This document shows, in pieces, positions 52,373 to 60,871 of a stretch of 64,000 nt of DNA (position 1 is its first letter; every line of letters starts with the position of its first letter). The notes beneath the pieces were generated by a model. It made no database searches. It was not told where the DNA came from and was given only the letters and a program-made list of their open reading frames with translations. A program made the position numbers and the translations under genes. Source of the stretch: Jutongia hominis (GTDB taxonomy: Bacteria; Bacillota; Clostridia; Lachnospirales; Lachnospiraceae); assembly GCF_014384965.1 (NCBI RefSeq), contig NZ_JACRSW010000031.1, positions 124,001 to 188,000 of the forward strand, written 5' to 3'.

Positions 52373-53521
52373 TTAGATCAGGCTCTTATATAATTCTGTG
52401 ATATCTTCCACACTTGTCTCTTTTGGATTGCCCGGTCTGCAAGCATCATCATAAGCAGACTGTGCAAGGAACGGAATATCTTCTTCTTTTACGATCTCTT
52501 TTAAATCTTTTGGAATTCCAACATCCTCAGAAAGCTTCTTAACAGCATCTACTGCTGCCTTACGATATTCTTCCTGTGTCATGTTCTCTGTTCCTTCTAC
52601 GCCCATTGCCTTTGCAATATCACGATATTTCTCTCCTGTAGCTTCTGCATTATATTCCATAACAGTTGGAAGAATGATCGCATTTGCTACACCGTGTGGA
52701 GTATCATATAAAGCACCGAGAGGATGTGCCATAGAATGAACAATACCAAGCCCTACATTAGAAAATCCCATGCCGGCTACATACTGGCCAAGAGCCATGC
52801 CTTCACGACCTTCCGGTGTATTGGCAACAGCACCTCTTAATGATTTTGAAATAATCTCAATTGCTTTTAAATGGAACATGTCTGATAATTCCCATGCACC
52901 TGCTGTAATATAACCTTCGATCGCATGTGTCAATGCGTCCATACCGGTTGCTGCTGTCAGTCCTTTTGGCATAGATGACATCATTTCAGAATCAATAAAT
53001 GCTACAACAGGAATGTCATGTGGATCAACACAAACCATCTTTCTGTTCTTCTCAGCATCTGTAATAACATAGTTGATCGTTACTTCTGCTGCTGTACCTG
53101 CTGTTGTAGGAACAGCAAAGATCGGAACTGCTTTATTCTTTGTATCAGCAACTCCTTCTAAGCTGCGGACATCTGCAAAATCAGGGTTATTAATAATGAT
53201 ACCGATTGCTTTTGCTGTATCCATAGAAGATCCACCACCAATTGCGATCAGATAATCTGTCTCTGCTTTTTTGAATGCCTCTACACCGGTCTGAACATTT
53301 TCAATCGTTGGATTTGGTTTAATGTTAGAATACAATTCATATGCAAGTCCGTTCTTTTCTAACACGTCAAGTACCTTTTGTGTTACACCAAACTTTACAA
53401 GATCGGGATCGGAACATACAAATGCTTTCTTAAATCCTCTTCCTTTTGCTTCATCAGCAATACTTGCAATCGCTCCCGCTCCATGATATGAAGTTTCGTT
53501 CAAAATAAATCTGTTTACCAT
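52373..53521 (-). CDS. fucO: Iron-containing (group III) alcohol dehydrogenase, FucO-like
   Basis: 382 residues from the ATG at 53521, the same length as E. coli lactaldehyde reductase; a TTG at 53527 is possible. NAD(H) site IAIGGGSSMDTAKAIGI; metal-binding residues in TGMDALTHAIEGY, GIVHSMAHPLGA and YDTPHGVANA. FucO interconverts lactaldehyde and 1,2-propanediol in fucose/rhamnose use; relatives act on 1,3-propanediol or butanol. No fucose gene is adjacent, so the substrate is not fixed. It has its own promoter and a structured leader. Confidence 0.88.
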   Translation of the reverse strand: MVNRFILNETSYHGAGAIASIADEAKGRGFKKAFVCSDPDLVKFGVTQKVLDVLEKNGLAYELYSNIKPNPTIENVQTGVEAFKKAETDYLIAIGGGSSMDTAKAIGIIINNPDFADVRSLEGVADTKNKAVPIFAVPTTAGTAAEVTINYVITDAEKNRKMVCVDPHDIPVVAFIDSEMMSSMPKGLTAATGMDALTHAIEGYITAGAWELSDMFHLKAIEIISKSLRGAVANTPEGREGMALGQYVAGMGFSNVGLGIVHSMAHPLGALYDTPHGVANAIILPTVMEYNAEATGEKYRDIAKAMGVEGTENMTQEEYRKAAVDAVKKLSEDVGIPKDLKEIVKEEDIPFLAQSAYDDACRPGNPKETSVEDITELYKSLI

Positions 53522-53556
53522 CGTCAAAAAACCTCTCTTTCTTTACTTTATCTTTG

Positions 53557-53606
53557 CTATCTGCCGGATACTTTCTGTCTTTTTTCAGAAAACATTCAAC
53601 AGATAG
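53557..53606 (-). promoter_or_regulatory. Nested hairpin in the leader of the alcohol dehydrogenase gene
   Basis: Outer arms CTATCTG/CAGATAG (53557-53563, 53600-53606) enclose inner arms TTTCTG/CAGAAA (53572-53577, 53586-53591). It sits between promoter and ribosome site, so it may control expression. Confidence 0.5.
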
Positions 53607-53623
53607 GTACTGTCACTATCTCT

Positions 53624-53651
53624 ATTATACATCAGAACGGAAAAAAAGCAA
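53624..53651 (-). promoter_or_regulatory. Promoter of the alcohol dehydrogenase gene
   Basis: Minus strand: TTGCTT, 16 bases, TATAAT. The -10 is perfect and the -35 weak. Confidence 0.6.
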
Positions 53652-53727
53652 TGCAATATTACCAATTTTCCAATAATATTGATTGCTTTTTTATGCAAAA
53701 TTTACATATAATACACTGATCCAACAC

Positions 53728-53831
53728 AATATCAGCAACGTTGACCTTATCTTCGCCAAAACTTTTTTCATATAACACATTATCGGCAGCATTGACTTTA
53801 TCTGCATCAAAGCTGCTTTTTAATGTAACAC
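53728..53831 (-). pseudogene. Decayed tandem coding repeats after the arylsulfotransferase-like gene
   Basis: Two units of 53 bases (53779-53831) and 51 bases (53728-53778) run on from the end of the gene at 53820. Unit 1 reads V-L-Y-E-K-S-F-G-E-D-K-V-N-V-A-D-I. Unit 2 reads V-L-H-stop, then, after removing two bases, F-D-A-D-K-V-N-A-A-D-N. The gene's own end, NEIRVVDEVLH, fits the same pattern. So the present stop appears to be a GAA-to-TAA change within a former 17-residue repeat. Confidence 0.6.
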
Positions 53832-55742
53832 TTCATCAACCACCCGGATCTCGTTCTTTAATTTGTGAACCATGCCGTTGCGTTCCACATAAATATAATA
53901 TTCATCTTTTGGCAGATCTTCTAATGCAACAGCAAACGGGAATTTGATCTTGCCTGAGATCATATTCGAGTAATCCTGCACAAACGTGTGATTCTCACCG
54001 ACAAAATAAATACGGTCCACATGGCTTGGCATAATATAACTCAGGAAAATATTTTCACAAAGATAAGCACTGCTGAAATTCTCACGTCCGACCGGTTTAT
54101 CCGAAAGTGGCGGAAGTGTTCCATGAAATTCTGCAGGAGCAGATAATCTGCCAAAAATAACATTTTCCGTTACAGCAACCGGCTCACTAAACTGTTTGAT
54201 ATCCGGCTTAAACTGCCATACCTTGTTAAATAACTTAGCAAAATACAATTCTCTTTTTACTTCACCATTGGTACTGTCAATCTCTACTAATTTTGATTTC
54301 TTACCTTTAACACGCTTTTTCATGCAGCCTGCACAGGCAAGAATACGTTCCTGATCATCAGAATATAACGCACTGCCGGAACGCTGGTTCTTAACACAAT
54401 CATGCACACATAAAGTCTGAAATTTCTTTGTCTGATCATCAATTTCAATCAATGCTATACCGGAATTTTCACTGTCTTTTTCCTGCAATTTGACCTCACC
54501 CATGCTGTGCTCTTCAAATATCAGGATCTTTTCTTTCTGCTGTGCAACATTCTTTGTGATCACTGTAACAGAGTCCGGTCTGCGGCAGATTTCTTCTGCA
54601 TCTACATTTCCTTTCAGACAATAGTTTTCCAACTCGGTTCCTTCCCAGACCTCTTTTGGTGCAAGTATCCACCGGATTTTTCTACTCTTCCAATCCATTT
54701 TCAGAATTGTGTGTAATCGTTTCAATGTAATCAGTAATGATCCCTTCTGACAGCAAAGATGTGATATATTTGCCCAGTTTTCACAATCACGATATTTGTC
54801 TCCGATCACATCACAGAGGTTGCATTCTTTTAAAATACTTCCACTATTGATATCGAGTTCAATGATCTTATCTGCAATATGCTTTTCATCCGAAGAAGTA
54901 ACAAGATAAAGCGAATTGCCTTTCTGTGCAACCGCACCCATAATCGGAAAATCCAGCAAAAACGTACGATATACCCTGCCCATATAATCCATCTCATGAT
55001 AACGGCATGGAACAATCTGTCCTTTCACATTCATGCGGTTTGCGGTACGGTCTTCATACAGGAAGTGTCCATTTTCCAAGGGAATCATACCGATACTGTT
55101 TGTTCGAAGCTGTAAAGAATAACGGATTGCGCTGTTGCAATCAACGACCAACGGATTAAAAGATACACCATTTACTAATATAAACGGGAAATGGGTTGCA
55201 TCTTCATATTTTGCTTCACCAACAACATCAATGATCTTTTTGGGTGTTTCCGATACATAGATACGCAGCATTCTCCTTTTGATCACATTACCTTTCTCGT
55301 CGATCATCTCTAATTCCACTTTATTGCTTCGTTCAAGATACAGCCCCATAACCGGCACACGGTGTCGTCTGGTATATTCTGTTTCACCGACAAAATCAGC
55401 TTCAGGTGTATCACCAAGCACACGATAACGTACCTTCGTCAGTTTCGAAGAATTAAACAGGATCAATGCCGACTGTTTGACTAAATCATACGGATTCGGT
55501 ACAACCAGCAAATGTGCAAATGTATACATATGGCCGTCTAATATCTTTTCAAACGCATAGTCTCTAATCTGTGTTAAATATGCCTGCTGCGGTGCCTTTC
55601 GCAGTGGTGACATGATCTTTCTTCTTCCACTTGGAAAAACTTCCTTTTCATAAGTACGGTCTAATTTACGAAGATCGCTTTCGCTATAGGTTACTTTGGT
55701 ACCTCTTTTTACATCTACAAACCATTTTCCAAATAATCCCAT
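53820..55742 (-). CDS. Arylsulfotransferase (ASST)-like protein
   Basis: 640 residues without a signal peptide or membrane segment. Residues ~55-170 form a beta-rich N-terminal domain (FAHLLVVPNPYDLVKQSALI, LEMIDEKGNVIKRRMLRIYV). From ~190 a propeller-like repeat region follows (MIPLENGHFLYED, RYHEMDYMGRVYRTFLLDFP, NWANISHLCCQKGSLLITLK, ILKMDWKSRKIRWILA). The order 'W-x-N/H...H...sll...K-D-R-kxIxW-xL' recalls bacterial arylsulfate sulfotransferases, which move sulfate between phenols using a histidine. Here several key residues are not clearly kept and the protein appears cytosolic, so the reaction is uncertain. Translation starts after a hairpin spacer (see 55740-55772), and the 3' end is followed by decayed repeats. 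Confidence 0.6.
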   Translation of the reverse strand: MGLFGKWFVDVKRGTKVTYSESDLRKLDRTYEKEVFPSGRRKIMSPLRKAPQQAYLTQIRDYAFEKILDGHMYTFAHLLVVPNPYDLVKQSALILFNSSKLTKVRYRVLGDTPEADFVGETEYTRRHRVPVMGLYLERSNKVELEMIDEKGNVIKRRMLRIYVSETPKKIIDVVGEAKYEDATHFPFILVNGVSFNPLVVDCNSAIRYSLQLRTNSIGMIPLENGHFLYEDRTANRMNVKGQIVPCRYHEMDYMGRVYRTFLLDFPIMGAVAQKGNSLYLVTSSDEKHIADKIIELDINSGSILKECNLCDVIGDKYRDCENWANISHLCCQKGSLLITLKRLHTILKMDWKSRKIRWILAPKEVWEGTELENYCLKGNVDAEEICRRPDSVTVITKNVAQQKEKILIFEEHSMGEVKLQEKDSENSGIALIEIDDQTKKFQTLCVHDCVKNQRSGSALYSDDQERILACAGCMKKRVKGKKSKLVEIDSTNGEVKRELYFAKLFNKVWQFKPDIKQFSEPVAVTENVIFGRLSAPAEFHGTLPPLSDKPVGRENFSSAYLCENIFLSYIMPSHVDRIYFVGENHTFVQDYSNMISGKIKFPFAVALEDLPKDEYYIYVERNGMVHKLKNEIRVVDEVLH

Positions 55743-55772
55743 ATATTTTCATGTACTTTTGTACATGCCTCC
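55740..55772 (-). promoter_or_regulatory. Shine-Dalgarno separated from the start codon by a hairpin
   Basis: Minus strand: GGAGG (55768-55772), directly followed by CATGTAC-AAAA-GTACATG (55750-55767), then AAAATAT and ATG (55740-55742). Linear distance is 25 bases, too long for efficient initiation; folding the 7-bp hairpin leaves seven bases, the best spacing. No other start in this frame fits the GGAGG. Confidence 0.7.
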
Positions 55773-55870
55773 TTTTTGCTTGCTTTGTACTCTTGTCTGT
55801 TTCTTTTTTTGAAAGCATTGGTATCTGTTATTTTGTTATACCAGGCTCTTCTTTATGAATCTTGCATTTT

Positions 55871-58186
55871 TTATAATTTCATTGTAAGCTGAATTCTTTG
55901 TTTTTGCAGATCGACACTCATTACTTTTACATCGACCACATCGCCTACGCTGACAACTTCAAGCGGATGCTTGACAAATTTCTTATCCGATAACTGTGAA
56001 ATATGAACCAGCCCGTCCTGATGCACTCCGATATCCACAAATGCACCAAAATCAATAACATTACGCACTGTTCCCTTTAAGATCATACCTTCTTTGAGGT
56101 CTTTCATCTCTAATACATCGGTACGAAGAATCGGTTTTGGCATTTCTTCACGCGGATCTCTTGCCGGCTTTTCTAATTCTTTTAAGATATCCGTCAATGT
56201 GATCTCACCAACGCCAAGTTCTGCTGCCATTTTCTTTTTATCTTTGACTTTCTTCATAATACCTAAAGAAGCTTTTGCCTCATCCCCGGTGTCTGCTGCC
56301 TGCTCAAAGGAAAGTTCTTTGTTTCCAAAAGCTTTTGCAAATGCAGCACCGAATGCCGTATTTGTATTGACTGCTTTGAATTCTTTCTTCTTTTCTTTTT
56401 TTACAGTTTTTTTCGTCGTTGTCTTCTTTTTTGCCTCGCTTTGCATCTTCTTTACATCATCCATTGTCATGCCAAGCTTATCAAGCAATGCATTGGCTGC
56501 GTCATAAGACTCCGGATGTACACTGGTTGCATCGAGTGCATTGTCTCCGTCTAAGATTCTCATGAAACCGGCACATTGTTCAAAGGCTTTTGGTCCAAGC
56601 TTGGGTACTTTTAAAAGCTGCCTGCGATTCTTAAACTTACCGTTTTCTTCACGAAATACGACAATATTTTTTGCGATCGCTTTTGATATGCCCGAAATAT
56701 ATTCTAATAAAGAAGCAGAAGCTGTATTTAAGTCAACACCGACTTTATTTACACAGTCTTCTACCACACCCGATAAGGTCTCTGAAAGTTTCTTCTGGTT
56801 CATATCATGCTGATACTGACCGACACCGATCGACTGCGGATCAATCTTTACTAATTCCGCTAACGGATCTTGCAAACGTCTTGCAATGGATACCGCACTT
56901 CTTTGTCCTACATCAAAATTCGGAAATTCCTCTGTAGCGAGTTTACTTGCCGAATAGACAGAAGCTCCTGCCTCATTTGTAATAATATATTGTACCGGTT
57001 TGTCAATCTCTTTTAGCATCTGTGCAATGATCTGCTCGGATTCTCTGGAAGCCGTACCGTTTCCTACCGAGATCAGACCGATATCATATTTTGCAATAAG
57101 CTGTTTGACTACTTTTTTAGACTCTTCAACCTTATTCTGTGGTGCTGTCGGAAAAATGACCGTAGTGTCAAGCACTTTGCCGGTTGCATCAACGACAGCC
57201 AGTTTACATCCGGTACGGAATGCCGGATCCCATCCAAGTACATTTTTGCCTGCGATCGGTGGCTGCATCAAAAGCTGTTCTAAGTTCTTACCAAAAACTT
57301 TGATCGCTCCATCTTCTGCTTTTTCTGTCAATTCATTACGGATCTCCCTCTCGATTGCCGGTGCGATCAGACGCTTGTAACTGTCTTCTAACGCTTCTGC
57401 TAAGAGCGGTTCTGTATATTCATTTTCCTTGGTTACAACATTTTTCTTTAAATATTGTAAAATGCGTTCTTCCGGTGCTTCCATCTTTACTACAAGGAAT
57501 TTTTCTTTCTCACCGCGATTCAGAGCAAGCACACGATGTCCTGCCACTTTATTGATCTCTTCCTGATAATCATAGTACATTTCATAGACAGACTGTGCTT
57601 TTTCATCTTTGGCACCAGAAAGCAGTTTTCCTTCTTCAAAAGTCAGTTTACGGATATACATACGATATTCTGCATTATCAGAAATTTCTTCTGCAATGAT
57701 ATCTTTTGCACCATTGATCGCATCTTTGGCATTTTCTACTTCTTTTTCCTCGGAAATATATTTTTCCGCTTCATCTTCTACCGGTGTAGAGCATTCCTGT
57801 TCCAAGATGTATGCAGCCAGTCCGTCAAGTCCTTTTTCTTTGGCGATCGTTGCTCTGGTTCTCCTCTTTGGACGATACGGACGATACAGATCGTCTACTA
57901 CAACTTGTGTTTCTGCTTTTGTAATCTTTTCTTTTAATTCGTCTGTCAGCTTGCCCTGCTCTTCAATGCTTGCAAGTACCTGTGCTTTCTTTTCTTCGAG
58001 ATTACGAAGATACACCAGACGTTCGTGCAGATTACGAAGTTGTTCATCATTTAAGGAACCATGTGCTTCTTTACGGTAACGTGCGATAAAAGGGATTGTA
58101 TTGCCTTCATCAATCAGCTTTACGGTAGCTTCTACCTGCCATAATTTTATATCTAATTCCTGCGCAATCTTCTTTAAAATATCCAT
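55871..58186 (-). CDS. tex: Tex-family RNA-binding transcription accessory protein
   Basis: 771 residues from the ATG at 58186 (GGAGAGG upstream); two earlier in-frame starts lack a site. N-terminal helical domain (DEGNTIPFIARYRKEAHGSL), YqgF RNase-H-like domain (VLGWDPAFRTGCKLAVVDAT, GNGTASRESE), helix-hairpin-helix (QYQHDMNQKKLSETLSGVVE, NTASASLLEYISGISKAIAK), and a C-terminal S1 domain (GMILKGTVRNVIDFGAFVDI). A Lys-rich linker (KKKTTTKKTVKKEKKKE) before the S1 region is longer than usual. Confidence 0.95.
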   Translation of the reverse strand: MDILKKIAQELDIKLWQVEATVKLIDEGNTIPFIARYRKEAHGSLNDEQLRNLHERLVYLRNLEEKKAQVLASIEEQGKLTDELKEKITKAETQVVVDDLYRPYRPKRRTRATIAKEKGLDGLAAYILEQECSTPVEDEAEKYISEEKEVENAKDAINGAKDIIAEEISDNAEYRMYIRKLTFEEGKLLSGAKDEKAQSVYEMYYDYQEEINKVAGHRVLALNRGEKEKFLVVKMEAPEERILQYLKKNVVTKENEYTEPLLAEALEDSYKRLIAPAIEREIRNELTEKAEDGAIKVFGKNLEQLLMQPPIAGKNVLGWDPAFRTGCKLAVVDATGKVLDTTVIFPTAPQNKVEESKKVVKQLIAKYDIGLISVGNGTASRESEQIIAQMLKEIDKPVQYIITNEAGASVYSASKLATEEFPNFDVGQRSAVSIARRLQDPLAELVKIDPQSIGVGQYQHDMNQKKLSETLSGVVEDCVNKVGVDLNTASASLLEYISGISKAIAKNIVVFREENGKFKNRRQLLKVPKLGPKAFEQCAGFMRILDGDNALDATSVHPESYDAANALLDKLGMTMDDVKKMQSEAKKKTTTKKTVKKEKKKEFKAVNTNTAFGAAFAKAFGNKELSFEQAADTGDEAKASLGIMKKVKDKKKMAAELGVGEITLTDILKELEKPARDPREEMPKPILRTDVLEMKDLKEGMILKGTVRNVIDFGAFVDIGVHQDGLVHISQLSDKKFVKHPLEVVSVGDVVDVKVMSVDLQKQRIQLTMKL

Positions 58187-58263
58187 ATGCCTCTCCATTT
58201 CCAAACAATCTTTCACAAACTATTCCTGTCCTATCTGTCGAAACCAAAAATCACCCAATATGG

Positions 58264-58298
58264 CAGGAAGGCAGCTAACAAATGTAACTGCCTTCCTG
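58264..58298 (-). terminator. Hairpin after lysC
   Basis: Perfect 11-bp stem CAGGAAGGCAG / CTGCCTTCCTG between lysC and tex, lacking a clear T-run. A second small hairpin ATGCACA/TGTGCAT lies at 58361-58387, nearer the lysC stop. Confidence 0.55.
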
Positions 58299-58406
58299 TT
58301 TACGATATATTATTTTTTCGCGACAGCCTGATCTGAATTTGATCTGAAATATCAAAATCCATGCACAACACATACCTGCATGTGCATCTATTGATCTATC
58401 TTTTTC

Positions 58407-59618
58407 TTATTTCTCCAATGCAAATGCATCATGTACAGCCTGTGCTGCTACTTCTGTGTACTTCTGATCGATCAATACCGTAACACGGATCTCTGAAGTA
58501 GAGATCTGTCTGATATTTACACCTGCATCATAAAGAGCTTCAAACATCTTTGCAGCAACACCCGGATTTGACATCATACCGGCACCTACTACAGATACTT
58601 TTGCTACATCTTTTACGATTGCCATCTTTTCACACTTTAAACTTGTATCTGCATGACGCTTTAATGTTTCCATTGCTACATCAGACATGTCCTCTGTTAC
58701 GGTAAAACAGATATCCTGTGTTCCGCCATGTTCTACAGACTGTAAGATCATATCTACATTAACCTGATGATTTGCAAGATGCTGGAACAGCTTAAAGGCA
58801 ACGCCCGGTTTATTCTCAAGACCTTCTACTGCGATCTGTGCAACATTTTTATCTGTGGCAACTCCACTAACTAACATTTTCTCCATTTTACTTTCCTCCT
58901 TTACAACTGTTCCTTCTGTCGTATTTAAACTTGAACGTACTACTAACTGTACTCCGTATTTTTTAGCCATTTCTACGGAACGATTATGCAAAACGCCCGC
59001 ACCAAGGCTTGCCAACTCAAGCATCTCATCATAAGTGATCTCATCTAATTTACGTGCATTTGATACTACACGGGGATCTGCGGTAAAGACACCATCTACA
59101 TCGGTATAGATCTCACAGGCATCTGCATGAAGAGCCGCTGCCAATGCAACTGCTGTTGTATCAGAACCACCACGGCCTAATGTGGTAAGATCATCATATT
59201 TGCTGATTCCCTGGAATCCTGTGATCACAACAATACGACGATTGTCTAACTCAAATTTGATCCTTTCTGTATCAATCTTTTTGAGTCTGGCATTACCATA
59301 ATCTGCTGTTGTATGCATTGCTACCTGAAAAGCATTCAATGATACCGCCGGCACTCCAAGAGAATCCATTGCCATTGCCATCAAAGCAACGGATGTCTGC
59401 TCACCTGTTGTCAAAAGCATATCTAATTCACGACGGGAAGCCTTCGGATTGATGTCTTTTGCCATATCCAAAAGTACATCTGTCTGCTTACCCATAGCAG
59501 AAAGTACAACGACAACCTGATTTCCTTTTTTATAATCTTCAATACAACGTTTTGCTACATTAAAGATTCTTTCTTTGTTGGCAACCGATGTGCCACCAAA
59601 CTTCTTTACTACTAACAT
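58407..59618 (-). CDS. lysC: Aspartate kinase
   Basis: 403 residues, the class with a kinase domain (VVKKFGGTSVANKERIFNVA, LTTLGRGGSDTTAVALAAAL, EIYTDVDGVFTADPR) and two C-terminal ACT domains (VDMILQSVEHGGTQDICFTV, SVVGAGMMSNPGVAAKMFEA), which bind threonine/lysine for feedback. It phosphorylates aspartate, first step to lysine, threonine and methionine. AGGAGG precedes the ATG. Last gene of hom-apgM-lysC. Confidence 0.95.
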   Translation of the reverse strand: MLVVKKFGGTSVANKERIFNVAKRCIEDYKKGNQVVVVLSAMGKQTDVLLDMAKDINPKASRRELDMLLTTGEQTSVALMAMAMDSLGVPAVSLNAFQVAMHTTADYGNARLKKIDTERIKFELDNRRIVVITGFQGISKYDDLTTLGRGGSDTTAVALAAALHADACEIYTDVDGVFTADPRVVSNARKLDEITYDEMLELASLGAGVLHNRSVEMAKKYGVQLVVRSSLNTTEGTVVKEESKMEKMLVSGVATDKNVAQIAVEGLENKPGVAFKLFQHLANHQVNVDMILQSVEHGGTQDICFTVTEDMSDVAMETLKRHADTSLKCEKMAIVKDVAKVSVVGAGMMSNPGVAAKMFEALYDAGVNIRQISTSEIRVTVLIDQKYTEVAAQAVHDAFALEK

Positions 59619-59635
59619 AGTATCCTCCTATCTAT

Positions 59636-60838
59636 TTACTTTTCTAATAGTTTACTCATCAATGTGTATCCCTGTTCCACTACAACGCCACTCTTCTTGG
59701 CATCTGCTTCATTATACAAACCGTCAAACTTTTTGTCTACCCTGCTATCATATAACATATATGGCACAGGATCTGAAGTATGGGTACGGCAGGCGATCGG
59801 AGTCGGATGATCCGGCATTACAAGAATACGGAAATCTTCACCGGACTGTTCCATTTTCTCTACAACAGTAGAAAGCACTCTGTTATCCACATATTCGATT
59901 GCTTTGATCTTACGCTCTAAACTTCCCTGGTGTCCCATTTCATCCGGTGCTTCCATATGAATATATACAAAATCAAATCCATCTTCTAAAAGAGCTTTGA
60001 CCGCTGCATCTGCTTTGCCTTCCCAGTTTGTCTCAAGAGTGCCGTCAGCACCCTCAACATCAATATTGGTCATTTCGGCACCTACTGCAATGCCTTTTAA
60101 AAGATCAACCGCAGAGATCATTGCACCCTTTTTATGGAATTTTCCTTCAAAGGAATCTAAGATCGGTTTTGTACCGGCTCCCCAGAACCAGATCGAATTA
60201 GCTTTATTCAAGCCTTTTTTCGCACGCTCTACATTCAGTGGATGATTGTTTAAGATATCATAACTGCGTTTCATCATTTCACGAAGTTTTGCATCCTGTG
60301 GAAGATATTGTCCAATCTTTTTGCCGAGGACATCATGCGGCGGTGTCAGTTCTACAACTTCACCCTTATCCCAAATCGTCAGGTGACGATAGCTTGTTCC
60401 TACATAATGCTGATAGATTTCATCATTCATTTCTTTCTGGATCGCTTCCATTAAAACAGCAGCATCTTTTGTTGATATCTCGCTTGAACTATGATCAATG
60501 ATCGTCTTTTCTTCATAAGGAAGATCATCATCCGATACCGTTACGATATTACAACGGATCGCAATATCGGTATCTTTCATTGGAACACCGATACTTAATG
60601 CTTCCAGCGGAGAACGTCCTGTATAATATTTTTTTGGATCATATCCCAATACAGCTAAGTTTGCTGTATCACTGCCCGGTTTCATTCCTTCCGGGATCGT
60701 ATGAGCCAATCCAATCTCTGATCTCTTAGCAAGAACATCCATCGTTGGTGTCTTTGCATATGCAAGAGGCGTCTTTCCTCCGATCTCGGCAATCGGTTCA
60801 TCTGCCATGCCATCACCTAACACTACAATATACTTCAT
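59636..60838 (-). CDS. apgM: ApgM-type phosphoglycerate mutase family protein, candidate homoserine kinase analogue
   Basis: 400 residues, alkaline-phosphatase superfamily: VVLGDGMADEPIAEIGGKTP, SDTANLAVLGYDPKKYYTGR, FVYIHMEAPDEMGHQGSLER, LVMPDHPTPIACRTH. By family name it interconverts 2- and 3-phosphoglycerate. Placed between homoserine dehydrogenase and aspartate kinase, with no thrB beside them, it fits the proposed use of this family to phosphorylate homoserine. That is inference from context. Confidence 0.88.
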   Translation of the reverse strand: MKYIVVLGDGMADEPIAEIGGKTPLAYAKTPTMDVLAKRSEIGLAHTIPEGMKPGSDTANLAVLGYDPKKYYTGRSPLEALSIGVPMKDTDIAIRCNIVTVSDDDLPYEEKTIIDHSSSEISTKDAAVLMEAIQKEMNDEIYQHYVGTSYRHLTIWDKGEVVELTPPHDVLGKKIGQYLPQDAKLREMMKRSYDILNNHPLNVERAKKGLNKANSIWFWGAGTKPILDSFEGKFHKKGAMISAVDLLKGIAVGAEMTNIDVEGADGTLETNWEGKADAAVKALLEDGFDFVYIHMEAPDEMGHQGSLERKIKAIEYVDNRVLSTVVEKMEQSGEDFRILVMPDHPTPIACRTHTSDPVPYMLYDSRVDKKFDGLYNEADAKKSGVVVEQGYTLMSKLLEK

Positions 60839-60871
60839 CTTTTCGTCCTTCTTTCCGAATATACTATGAAT

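Noticed and set aside
57536..58079. 133- and 156-residue plus-strand frames opposite tex
   Set aside because: Antisense shadows of tex; composition is typical of reverse-frame translation.
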